Shown here piece by piece: positions 47,427 through 55,827 of a DNA stretch of 64,000 bases. Under the pieces are notes generated by a model. It saw only the letters and a list, made by a program, of their open reading frames with translations, searched no databases and was not told the DNA's origin. The DNA comes from Pseudomonadota bacterium (GTDB taxonomy: Bacteria > Pseudomonadota > Alphaproteobacteria > Rhodobacterales > Rhodobacteraceae): NCBI GenBank assembly GCA_021779835.1, contig JAJXZX010000006.1:88944-152943 (forward strand), written 5' to 3'. The position numbers were made by a program, and so were the translations under genes. Every line of letters starts with the position of its first letter. The first letter of the stretch is position 1.

Positions 47427-47972
47427 ATGAGCCAGTTTCCGACACCGAATCCGCCTGGCGGACCCAGCGCATCGGGCCTTTTCAAGGCCTTGCGCGATGC
47501 CGGGGTGTCCCACATGGTCACCGTGCCAGACTTTGTGCAATTTGCCTTGCACGAAAAGATCAGCGCGCCTGACAGCGGCATCCGTCAGGTCTTTGCCTGC
47601 AGCGAGGATCAGGCACTTACGACGGCCACCGGCCTTTACATCGGCGGCGCAACGCCAGCGGTGATGGTGCAGAACCAAGGTTTTTACAAATGTATGAACA
47701 CCTTGCGTGCGACCTGCATCGACTCGGGCGTGCCGATCGTCTTTTTCGTTGGCCAGTTCGGGCGCGAGCAGGAAAACTTTGGCCAGCCCACACGAGACTC
47801 CAGCCGCAGTGTCGTCAATATGATGGAGCCGCTGCTTGAAGCGATCGGTCTGAAATACTGGACGATCGACGAAGACGCCGACGTTGCAAAAATCGCCGAG
47901 GCCTTCGCCCATGCCCGCACCGCCGAAACCGGCGCTGTGGTGTTGGTCGGCCGTCACGTCACCTGGAACTGA
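47427..47972 (+). CDS. TPP-dependent decarboxylase, alpha (Pyr-domain) subunit, ComD-like
   Basis: The 181-residue protein is the pyrimidine-binding half of a split thiamine-diphosphate enzyme. The catalytic glutamate is E60 in CSEDQALTTATGLYIGG, and PAVMVQNQGFYKCMNTLR follows, as in sulfopyruvate and phosphonopyruvate decarboxylases. Such enzymes release CO2 from a 2-oxo acid to give an aldehyde. ATG 47427 follows GGGAGAGATTC; the longer frame from 47139 has no family character upstream. The partner half lies 14 bases downstream. Confidence 0.85.
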   Translation: MSQFPTPNPPGGPSASGLFKALRDAGVSHMVTVPDFVQFALHEKISAPDSGIRQVFACSEDQALTTATGLYIGGATPAVMVQNQGFYKCMNTLRATCIDSGVPIVFFVGQFGREQENFGQPTRDSSRSVVNMMEPLLEAIGLKYWTIDEDADVAKIAEAFAHARTAETGAVVLVGRHVTWN

Positions 47973-47986
47973 GGGTCGAGGACATC

Positions 47987-48592
47987 ATGAAGATCGCACA
48001 AGCCTGCACCGCAATCGCCGCCGCGCGCAAACAAATCTGCCCGCAAGCGCCGCTGGTCGCCACCATGACCTCGCAATTCGTCTTTGACATGATGGGCGAA
48101 ACCGAACGCCGCGTCGATTCCGTGCCGCTGATGGGTGGCGCCGCTGGCCTAGGTCTGGGCATCGCCATGGCGCGCCCCGATCTGCCGGTGATCGTGGTTG
48201 ACGGCGATTCCAGCCTGCTGATGGAGCTTGGTGGTCTGGTGACCGTGGTCCAGAACAAACCGGCGAAGTTCATCCATTTCGTGGTGAACAACGGTGTGCA
48301 GTTCAACGGTATCGCCAACATGCCCCGACCGGGCAGCGAATCGGTCTGTAGTTTTGCCGAAATGGCGCGCGCGGCCCGGTATGACGACACCCGCAAGATC
48401 GACACTGTCGAGGCTTTGATCGCCGCGCTGCCAGACATTCTGGAACAGAAAGGCACCACCTTCGTCGAGTTGATCATTGAACCCGATGATCGCCGTGTCA
48501 GTGCCGCGACGCCGCAACCCTTGGTGCCTGCCTATCAGTTCGTGCGGATGCGCCAGGGCGTGCAAAAGCTCAAGGCGGCGCTGGCTGGCTGA
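47987..48592 (+). CDS. TPP-dependent decarboxylase, beta (PP-domain) subunit, ComE-like
   Basis: The 201-residue protein carries the diphosphate/metal motif of thiamine enzymes: V-D-G73-D-S-S-L, then 25 residues to N101-N102 (FVVNNGVQFNG). The start region VDSVPLMGGAAGLGLGIAMA is typical. Together with the alpha subunit it should make a ComDE-type heteromer. The usual partners of a taurine or sulfolactate pathway, such as sulfoacetaldehyde acetyltransferase (Xsc), are not in the window, so sulfopyruvate is only one possibility. Confidence 0.85.
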   Translation: MKIAQACTAIAAARKQICPQAPLVATMTSQFVFDMMGETERRVDSVPLMGGAAGLGLGIAMARPDLPVIVVDGDSSLLMELGGLVTVVQNKPAKFIHFVVNNGVQFNGIANMPRPGSESVCSFAEMARAARYDDTRKIDTVEALIAALPDILEQKGTTFVELIIEPDDRRVSAATPQPLVPAYQFVRMRQGVQKLKAALAG

Positions 48593-48626
48593 CGCCGCGT
48601 TCGATCTGTTGTCGTTGTCACCGGAT

Positions 48627-48642
48627 TGTAGCCTGCTTGACA
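48627..48642. promoter_or_regulatory. Crp/Fnr-type palindrome, site 5
   Basis: TGTAG CCTGCT TGACA. The right arm is exact; the left arm has two changes. It is 93 bases upstream of the GMC oxidoreductase start and is the weakest of the set. Confidence 0.4.
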
Positions 48643-48735
48643 GTCTTGCGCGGATTTCTGCGGCACTCTCTGCCGTCAAAGCGGGGTGTTGCGCCGATAG
48701 TCGGCGATACGCGAACCGTCATGGAGGGGAAAGAC

Positions 48736-50361
48736 GTGGATCAGGCGGCGTTCGATTTTATTGTGGTCGGTGCGGGCTCGGCGGGGTGCGTTCTTGCCAA
48801 CCGACTGAGTGCGGGGGGCAAATATTCGGTGGCGCTGCTCGAAGCTGGCGGGTCGGACCGCCACTTCTGGACCTCGATGCCAATGGGCGTCGGCAAAATG
48901 CTCAGCGATCCAAAGTTCGCCTGGCAGTATTTCACCGGCGCTGAGCAAGACGTGAAAGACCGCTCGATCTACTGGCCGCGCGGGCGGATGCTTGGCGGGT
49001 CATCGTCGCTGAACGGGATGATTTATGTGCGGGGCGAGCCTGCGCGCTATGACGAATGGCGCGACCAAGGCAATGCGGGCTGGGGCTACAGCGACCTGCT
49101 GCCCTATTTCAAAAAACTCGAAGACCGCAAGGCGCCTCCGTCCGATCTACGTGGGCGCGGCGGTCCGATCACCTGCACTGACGTCGGGCTGAAAGACCCG
49201 GTTTCGCAAGGCTTCCTTGATGCTTGCGTGCAGTGGGGCAGCTACATGAACCCCGACTATAACGGCGCCGATGCCGAGGGCGCGGGCTGGCTGCAATTCT
49301 CGATCCGTAATGGCAAGCGCTGTTCGACCGCCAAAGGCTACCTGCGCCCGATCAAGGACCGCAAGAACCTGACCGTTCTGACCGAGGCTTCGGTGGAAAA
49401 GATCACCTTTGCCGGCAAGCGTGCCACCGGGGTTCTGGTGCGCCACAACGGCGTGCTGAAGACCCTGACCGCCGGTCGCGAGGTGATCCTGTCGGCGGGG
49501 CCGATCATCACGCCAAAGTTGCTGGAGCTTTCCGGCGTCGGCCAATCGGCGCTGCTGCGCGGCCTTGGGATCGACGTTCTGCACGAGCTGCCGGGTGTTG
49601 GCGAGAACCTGCAAGACCATCTGCAAACCCGCATGAACTACCACATCAAGAAGGGCATAACCGCCAATACCCTGCTGAACAGCAAATTGCGTGGCGGGCT
49701 GGAATTGATCCGGTATCTGACGATGATGAAGGGCATCATGTCGACGCCGACGGCAATTGCGCACGCCATGCTCAAGACCGACAAGACGCTCAGCAAGGCC
49801 GATTTCAAATTGCAGATCACGCTTTACAGCGCCGCGACCCGCTACATTGCTGGCGGATCGTCTGGCATTGCGGTTGATCCGTTCCCCGGCATCCAACTGG
49901 GGCAATTCCAGATCTATCCGGAAAGCCGCGGCTCGGTTCACATCACGACATCGGATCCTTCGGTGAACCCGGCGATGAACGCCAATTACCTTTCGACCGA
50001 GGGCGACCGCAACAAGGCGCTAAAAGCGATGAAGATTATCCGCGAGATTGCGGCGCAGCCCGCGATGGCCGCTCACATCGTGTCAGAGACGAGGCCGGGT
50101 AAGGGGTGCGTCAGCGATGGCGACCTGATGGATTACATCACGGAGAACGGCGACACCTCGTGGCACCCGATTGGCTCCGCCCGCATGGGGTCGGGACCGA
50201 TGGACGTGGTTGATGCGCGGCTGCGTGTTCACGGGCTCGCCGGTCTGAGGGTGATCGACAGCTCGATCATGCCGACCATGCCCGCGACGAACACCAACAT
50301 CCCGACCATAGCGATCGGAGAAAAAGGCGCGGATATGGTGCTGGAGGATCACAGGGCATGA
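48736..50361 (+). CDS. GMC family oxidoreductase 1 (choline dehydrogenase-like)
   Basis: The 541-residue flavoprotein oxidises an alcohol to an aldehyde or lactone. FAD-binding GAGSAGCVLANRLS lies near residue 12, then YWPRGRMLGGSSSLNGMIYVRG and ILSAGPIITPKLLELSGVG. The C-terminal catalytic His and Asn are in SWHPIGSARMG and TNIPTIAIGEKGADMV. GTG 48736 is taken as the start because GGAGGGG lies six bases upstream; ATG 48721 overlaps that ribosome-binding site. The stop overlaps the next gene by four bases. Confidence 0.93.
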   Translation: MDQAAFDFIVVGAGSAGCVLANRLSAGGKYSVALLEAGGSDRHFWTSMPMGVGKMLSDPKFAWQYFTGAEQDVKDRSIYWPRGRMLGGSSSLNGMIYVRGEPARYDEWRDQGNAGWGYSDLLPYFKKLEDRKAPPSDLRGRGGPITCTDVGLKDPVSQGFLDACVQWGSYMNPDYNGADAEGAGWLQFSIRNGKRCSTAKGYLRPIKDRKNLTVLTEASVEKITFAGKRATGVLVRHNGVLKTLTAGREVILSAGPIITPKLLELSGVGQSALLRGLGIDVLHELPGVGENLQDHLQTRMNYHIKKGITANTLLNSKLRGGLELIRYLTMMKGIMSTPTAIAHAMLKTDKTLSKADFKLQITLYSAATRYIAGGSSGIAVDPFPGIQLGQFQIYPESRGSVHITTSDPSVNPAMNANYLSTEGDRNKALKAMKIIREIAAQPAMAAHIVSETRPGKGCVSDGDLMDYITENGDTSWHPIGSARMGSGPMDVVDARLRVHGLAGLRVIDSSIMPTMPATNTNIPTIAIGEKGADMVLEDHRA

Positions 50362-51383
50362 ACGGCACCCTCAAGACGCTTGCCATCGGGGCGCTCGGTG
50401 CGGCAGTCGCGCAGGTGCTGGGGCTTCCCCTGGCGCCGCTGCTCGGGGCACTGGCCGCGGTGCTGGTTGCCGGGCGCAGGCTGCAAGGGTTGACGGTGGC
50501 AGGCCCGGCGCGGCTGGCCGGACTGGTTCTGGCCGGCATATTTCTGGGCAGCCGCTTTCCGCCCGATCTGATGACACGCGTTGCAGAGTGGCCAGTCACG
50601 CTGATCGCCATCATGGTCTACTCGGTGCTGGGCATCGTGCTGGCCACGCTCTATTTCCGCCGAATCGCGGGTTATGACAAGGCGACGGCGCTGTTTTCCG
50701 CAATTCCCGGTGGTGTTCTGACCATGATGGCACTGGGGGACCGCACAGGCGGACGGGTCGAAACGATCATGCTGTCGCATTCGTTCCGCATCATGCTGGC
50801 TGTGGTTACAATCCCGCTGGCGCTGGTGCATGGATCCCGTGTCGTCACGCCGCCGCCTTTGCTTGGCACCGTCACGCCCGGCACGTTTGCGCTGTTGGTC
50901 GTTGTGGGCGGTGCCGCGGCTCTGGCCGGGCGCCGTTTGCGCATTCCTGCGGCCGAGATTCTGGCGCCGATGTTCGCCACCGCCGCACTCTACATCTTTG
51001 CCGGTGTCCATGGCGAGTTTCCGTCGCTCGCGTTCGCCTTTGGCCTTTGGGTCGCGGGCTCTGCGCTTGGAACTCAGATCACCGGGCTGACCTTTCGCGC
51101 AATGGGCGGGCTGTTGGTCCATTCCGCCGTGGTCTTTGTCATCCTGGCCGCGCTGTCTGCCGCTTTCGCCTTTGCCCTGCACGGCGTCTCGTCAGAGCCT
51201 TTGGCCAACCTCTTCCTGGCCTTCACGCCCGGCGGCATTGCCGAAATGTCGGGCGTGTCGGTGGCGCTTGGCCACGACCCTGCCTTTGTCGGCACCCACC
51301 ACGCGGTGCGCATTCTCACCTGTTCCGTGTTGGCGCCGATCATCGCGGCGCGTCTCTCTCCGGCAAGAACGGTCATGACATGA
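50358..51383 (+). CDS. AbrB-type membrane protein (PF05145 family)
   Basis: The 341-residue protein has about ten hydrophobic helices in two similar halves, each with GLVLAGIFLGSRFPP- or GLTFRAMGGLLVH-like segments, and repeats AIPGGVLTMMALG and FTPGGIAEMSGVS as paired family motifs. Proteins of this family are called AbrB or ammonia monooxygenase-like, but the function is unknown; their topology suggests a transporter. It overlaps the GMC gene start-to-stop (ATGA) and itself overlaps the pseudogene start. It may move a substrate or product of the pathway. Confidence 0.8.
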   Translation: MNGTLKTLAIGALGAAVAQVLGLPLAPLLGALAAVLVAGRRLQGLTVAGPARLAGLVLAGIFLGSRFPPDLMTRVAEWPVTLIAIMVYSVLGIVLATLYFRRIAGYDKATALFSAIPGGVLTMMALGDRTGGRVETIMLSHSFRIMLAVVTIPLALVHGSRVVTPPPLLGTVTPGTFALLVVVGGAAALAGRRLRIPAAEILAPMFATAALYIFAGVHGEFPSLAFAFGLWVAGSALGTQITGLTFRAMGGLLVHSAVVFVILAALSAAFAFALHGVSSEPLANLFLAFTPGGIAEMSGVSVALGHDPAFVGTHHAVRILTCSVLAPIIAARLSPARTVMT

Positions 51384-52561
51384 GCAATACGCTATAGTTC
51401 CGCGGCCTTAAACCCGCCCTGCGGCTTGCCGAGGGTCTCGGCCTGCGCCAGCGCGTGCTAACGCCCTACACGTTTGAAGCCGCCGCGCGCCGTGCCACCG
51501 GGCTTTCCGACTTCGGCAACCCCTATTAGCGCGAAGGGCTGGAGCGTCTGTTGCGCTCGGCCAATAAGGAGGCCGATCTCAACGCTTATGGCCGCTTTAT
51601 CATTGGCAAATTGGCCTCACTCACCTGATCAACCGCCTGCTGCTGCAACGGGTGCGGGTGCAACAACCCCAGCTGTTGAAGACACCTCTGATCGCGCCGA
51701 TCATCGTCACCGCGCTGCCGCGCAACGGCACTGCATCGGCTGATCTCGTCCGATCCTGCCAACCGCGCGCTGCAATATTACGAACTGGTGCAACCGCTGC
51801 CCCTGTCGCCATCCGACACGCCCGCGGCCAGATTCCGGCGCGCTGACAAGTTGCTGGCTACCCGGCGCAAACTGACGCCGGAATTCGACGCAATCCATTA
51901 CATGCGCGCTGACAGCCCCGAGGAATGCCTGTTCATGATGCCGCTGTCCTTTCTTACGCGGATGTTTTGGAACCTCGGCTCGATTCATTCCTACATGAAC
52001 TGGCTGTTCACCGCCGACATGCACCAGAAATACCGCGAATATGTCGATCTGCTGAATGTCCAGCAGGCCACTGACCCAACCCGGCGGCTGGTGCTGAAAG
52101 CGCCCGAACATGTCGACGCGATCGATGCCCTGCTTGATGCATTGCCCGAGGCGATTGTGGTGCAGACCTACCGCGACCCGGTGGCTCAGCTTGCGAGCTA
52201 CCTGAGCCTTGGGGAAACCGCCCGCTCCAAATCCACCGAACATCCCCAGCGCGATGCCGATATCGCAACTGGCGTCGGATTGATCGAGACTGCAATCAGG
52301 CGCAATGCCGAGGCGCGAGCGCGCTACCCCGGCCGCGTCATCGACGTGCGGTATAACGACCTGCGGCGTGACCCGACGGGCACGGTCGAAGAGATTTACC
52401 GCCGCGCCGGGATCGAAGTCTCACCGGCGCTGCACGGTGCGCTGGCTGCGCACGCCAGCGCGAACAAACACGGCAAGCACGGTGCACACCGCTACAATCT
52501 GGCCGATTACGGCCTTGACGCTGCCGATATCGCCCAACGTTTCGCAGATCCGTTGGCCTAG
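51380..52561 (+). pseudogene. Sulfotransferase family protein, degraded
   Basis: An ATG overlapping the AbrB-like stop (ATGA) starts a frame that is broken by TAG at 51395 (codon 6) and again at 51527 (codon 50), after ATGLSDFGNPY. Homology continues with REGLERLLRSANKEADLN. It shifts frame near 51615 (LINRLLLQRVRV, then IAPIIVTALPRNGT, the PAPS-binding region) and again near 51729 (LHRLISSDPANRAL). From 51788 it is intact to 52561, with LVLKAPEHVDAIDALLDALPEAIVVQTYRDP and VIDVRYNDLRRDP. The whole reads as a typical sulfotransferase of about 390 residues with at least four lesions. Sulfation beside two sulfatases is noteworthy. Confidence 0.88.
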
Positions 52562-52720
52562 GTCCGCGTGCCAACAAGTGGGTTCAGTCGAAGGCTTCCG
52601 ACGCGCTGTTGTGCGCGATCAAACATTGATTGCACTGTCGCTTTCACGGTGTAGGCTAGACCCTCGGGTTGCCGCAAAAATCGCGGGCAGCCGATCGGGG
52701 AAGGAGATCGCCGGAACAGG

Positions 52721-53449
52721 ATGGCTGGAAACGTGACGACGAGCGATAAATGGCCCCCCGAGCGCGTGGCGGCAGTTTTGCAAAGCCCCGCTTCGCACAT
52801 TCGCAGCATGTCGAAAGAGGCGCTCGACCATCTGATCGGTGCGGGCAGCATTTCGCATTATCGCGATGGGGAATCCCTTGGCTCTGCCGGTGACCCCATC
52901 AAGGATTTGCACATCGTTCTGGTCGGCACCATCCGCGCCGAAAACATTACCCCGGACGGACGGACGCATGTTTTCGCGATGCTGGAACCCGGCAACCTGA
53001 GCGGGCTTTTCGGCGTCATCGACGGCCAGCCCAATCCGCACGATCATGTCGCGCAGGGCTCGACGGTGACTTTGCGTATCCCGGCGAAGTCGGTTCAGCA
53101 ACTCATTGACTCCGACAAAGACTTTCGCGATGCCGTCCTTGCATTGTTTTGCGAACGTCTGCGGTTTTCGTTCAGTGCGATGCATGAATATGCCATCGGT
53201 ACGCCTGTCGCGCGGCTGGCGTCGCGTCTTTTGTGGCTCGCGCAGTCACATGGCCGCCCAACGAAGGATGGCACGCTGCTTGACCTTCGCCTTACACAGG
53301 ATTCGCTGGGTGCAATGATCGGGCTGTCGCGACAAAGCACCAATGGGTTGCTCAAGGATCTGGTGCGTGACGGTGTGTTGAGCATGGCGGGCCGCAAGAT
53401 CACCGTAGCGAACCGCGAGGCCCTGCTGTCGCTGGCCTACGCCGAGTAG
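52721..53449 (+). CDS. Crp/Fnr family transcription regulator, copy 2
   Basis: The 242-residue protein has an N-terminal cyclic-nucleotide-like domain (HIVLVGTIRAENI, FAMLEPGNLSGLFGVIDG) and a C-terminal winged helix with recognition helix LSRQSTNGLLKDLVR; Q205 takes the place of Crp E181, as in copy 1. No Fnr cysteine cluster is seen. It lies at the end of the plus arm and converges with sulfatase 2. Either this or copy 1 is the likely reader of the TGTCA-N6-YGACA sites. Confidence 0.85.
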   Translation: MAGNVTTSDKWPPERVAAVLQSPASHIRSMSKEALDHLIGAGSISHYRDGESLGSAGDPIKDLHIVLVGTIRAENITPDGRTHVFAMLEPGNLSGLFGVIDGQPNPHDHVAQGSTVTLRIPAKSVQQLIDSDKDFRDAVLALFCERLRFSFSAMHEYAIGTPVARLASRLLWLAQSHGRPTKDGTLLDLRLTQDSLGAMIGLSRQSTNGLLKDLVRDGVLSMAGRKITVANREALLSLAYAE

Positions 53450-53464
53450 CGTGGGCCGGTAGAC

Positions 53465-53492
53465 CTGCGGCGGGTTTTCCCACCCGCCGCAG
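53465..53492. terminator. Hairpin between convergent crp copy 2 and sulfatase 2
   Basis: CTGCGGCGGGT, loop TTTCCC, ACCCGCCGCAG makes a perfect 11-bp stem between two convergent genes. There is no T tract on either side, so bidirectional termination is probable but not certain. Confidence 0.65.
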
Positions 53493-53497
53493 CTTGG

Positions 53498-55807
53498 TCA
53501 GTCGCGCATCTTGGTCAACTCGGACTCGAGCCGGTTGAAGAGCGAATCTGGCGCCTGATCGCCCGGCTCGACCCGGACGCGCTCGATGATACCGCTATAG
53601 GCAAAGCTGCCCCGGTCGGCGTATTTGCTGATGGTGCGCTGGCGCCGGTCAAGACCGATGTCGATGCCCTCGTAATGCACGCCGATGATGGCGGGCGACA
53701 TGTCGGTCATGCCCACCGCCTCGACGCCATTGACGATCAGGCGGCCCTGACTGCGCCGTTTTCCCAGCGCCTCGAACTCCACCACCACGCTTTGGTGGCC
53801 GGGGGTCAATACGACTTCGGGCATCTCGATCGGCGACATCCAACGGTGATAGGTGAACTGCAACTTGCCGTTCATAACATAAAGCGACAGGCCGACAAAG
53901 ATCTCGCCGATGGAAAAGATCACGCCCTCCTGTCCCGGCTGCCAGTCGAAATCAGACAGGATACGGAAGTTGCGGTCGGCGATCAGCGGGCCGATGATTA
54001 CCTTCGAGACGGTCTGCGTATCGGGGTAGAAATCGCGCGGCGTGTTCACGCTTTCCTTGAGGAACGGCGGAATGGTGATGGCGCGCGCAAGGTCGCGGTT
54101 GTCGAGCGGATAGACATAGTTCGCCCAGGCCGCCTCGTCGAAATTGGCCATCAGCTCTTGCACCTTTTCGGGGTGCTTTGCCGCCAGATCGTGACACTCG
54201 GTCGGATCGTCGCGCAGGTTGAACAGCATCCAGTTGTCTAGGCTTTCGATCTTTCCCCCGCGCGGTTGCAGTGAGGCAATCTTCCAGTCGCCCTTGATAT
54301 AGGCGCGGTTGGCTTCCAACTCGTAATACTGCTCGGTGCGGGCGGCGGGCGTCGGGGCCTGCAACATCGGCTTGAAGCTGACCCCATCGGGCTTGCGCGC
54401 CTGAAAGCCCTTGACGGCATCGGGGTGTTCGATGCCAAGCACGTCAAGGATGGTGGGCGTGATGTCGGTCACATGCACCCAGTCCTTGCGCACCGCGCCC
54501 GCATCGGCCAGCCCCTTGGGCCAGTTCAGTATCAGCGGCACCCGGATGCCGCCGTTCATCGGCGTGCGCTTGAAGAAGTAGAACGGCGCGTTCGAGACTT
54601 GGGCCCAGCCGGTGGGATAGGCGGTCATCGACTCGTGACTGCCAAGGCGGCCATCCTCGGCCATCGCTTTCGCCGCCACATGGTTCGGCGGCACACCTTC
54701 GCGCTGGTCGATGAAGTTCGGCGTGCCCTCCAGCCCGCCGACCGCGCTCGCGCCATTGTCCGACGACAGCACGATCAGCGTGTTCTGGTCCAGCCTTGCG
54801 TCGCGCAGGAATTTCATCACCCGCCCGACGTTCTGGTCGATGTTGTCAACCAGACCGGCATAAAGCTCCATGTATTTCTGGAACAGCGCCTGTTTGTCGG
54901 CGGGCAGATCATCCCAGGCAGGCACGCCCGGCGGCATCGGTGCCAGCGCATAATCCTCGCCCAGCAGGCCGGTGGCGAGTTGCTTGGCATGGCGGCTTTT
55001 GCGGAAGGCATCCCAGCCCGCCGCATAGCGCCCCGCGTATTTGCCCGAGTCCTGCTCTTTGGCATGGATCGGCATGTGGGGGGCGTTGTAGGCCATATAC
55101 ATGAAGAACGGCTTGTGCGGCTCGCTGGAGTTGTGTTCCTTCATCCAGCCGATCGCCTTTGACGTCCAGTCATCGGTGGCAAAGTAATCGTCGTCGTAAG
55201 TGTCCATATCCTTGAGGATATTGCCCTCGTAGATCTTGTCAGGACAGAAGTAGTTGGTCTCTGCATCAAGGAAGCCATAGAACCGCTCGAACCCGCGCTG
55301 GGTCGGCCACGAGGTCTTTTCTGCGGCCTCATGCACGTTGTGGTGCCAGGTGTTGTGCCACTTGCCGACCATCATCGTTGAATAGCCGTTTTCGACCAGT
55401 ATCTCGGCCAGCGTCGGCGCGTCCTGCGAAATCTCAGAGTAATATCCGGGAAAGCCGGGGTTGGCGTGGGCAATCCAGCCGCAGCCGACCGAATGTGGGT
55501 TCTTGCCAGTCAGCAGCGCCGCGCGCGCGGGCGAGCACATCGGCACCGTGGTGTAGTTCATGAAGCGCAGGCCACCTTGGGCCAGCGCGTCGATGTTTGG
55601 GGTCTCGATCTCGGAGCCGAAGCATCCGAGATCGGAAAAGCCCAGATCGTCGAGGTAGATGATCAGAATGTTCGGCGCGCCTTTCGGTGCCGCCACCGGC
55701 TCTGGCCACCAAGGTTTGCTTTCCGGGATCACGCGTCCGATCTTGCCCTTGAAGGCCTTGCCGGGATCGCCGTTCTTCAACCCGTTGGTCGCTTTGGTGT
55801 CGCTCAT
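53498..55807 (-). CDS. Large arylsulfatase 2
   Basis: The 769-residue sulfatase has LIIYLDDLGFSDLGCFGSE, maturation motif C91-S-P-A-R, GKWHN, and VLSSDNGASAVGG. It shares many segments with arylsulfatase 1 (GCFGSE, KNPHSVGCGW, RTPMNGGIRVP, YPLDNR, GLDRR), so they are paralogues. The C-terminal part is again beta-rich. No signal peptide is present. ATG 55807 follows GGAGGATGA; the longer frame to 55831 overlaps the upstream gene. It is the last gene of the minus operon, 20 bases after the aldehyde dehydrogenase. Confidence 0.9.
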   Translation of the reverse strand: MSDTKATNGLKNGDPGKAFKGKIGRVIPESKPWWPEPVAAPKGAPNILIIYLDDLGFSDLGCFGSEIETPNIDALAQGGLRFMNYTTVPMCSPARAALLTGKNPHSVGCGWIAHANPGFPGYYSEISQDAPTLAEILVENGYSTMMVGKWHNTWHHNVHEAAEKTSWPTQRGFERFYGFLDAETNYFCPDKIYEGNILKDMDTYDDDYFATDDWTSKAIGWMKEHNSSEPHKPFFMYMAYNAPHMPIHAKEQDSGKYAGRYAAGWDAFRKSRHAKQLATGLLGEDYALAPMPPGVPAWDDLPADKQALFQKYMELYAGLVDNIDQNVGRVMKFLRDARLDQNTLIVLSSDNGASAVGGLEGTPNFIDQREGVPPNHVAAKAMAEDGRLGSHESMTAYPTGWAQVSNAPFYFFKRTPMNGGIRVPLILNWPKGLADAGAVRKDWVHVTDITPTILDVLGIEHPDAVKGFQARKPDGVSFKPMLQAPTPAARTEQYYELEANRAYIKGDWKIASLQPRGGKIESLDNWMLFNLRDDPTECHDLAAKHPEKVQELMANFDEAAWANYVYPLDNRDLARAITIPPFLKESVNTPRDFYPDTQTVSKVIIGPLIADRNFRILSDFDWQPGQEGVIFSIGEIFVGLSLYVMNGKLQFTYHRWMSPIEMPEVVLTPGHQSVVVEFEALGKRRSQGRLIVNGVEAVGMTDMSPAIIGVHYEGIDIGLDRRQRTISKYADRGSFAYSGIIERVRVEPGDQAPDSLFNRLESELTKMRD

Positions 55808-55827
55808 CTCATCCTCCCCCTGATGGT

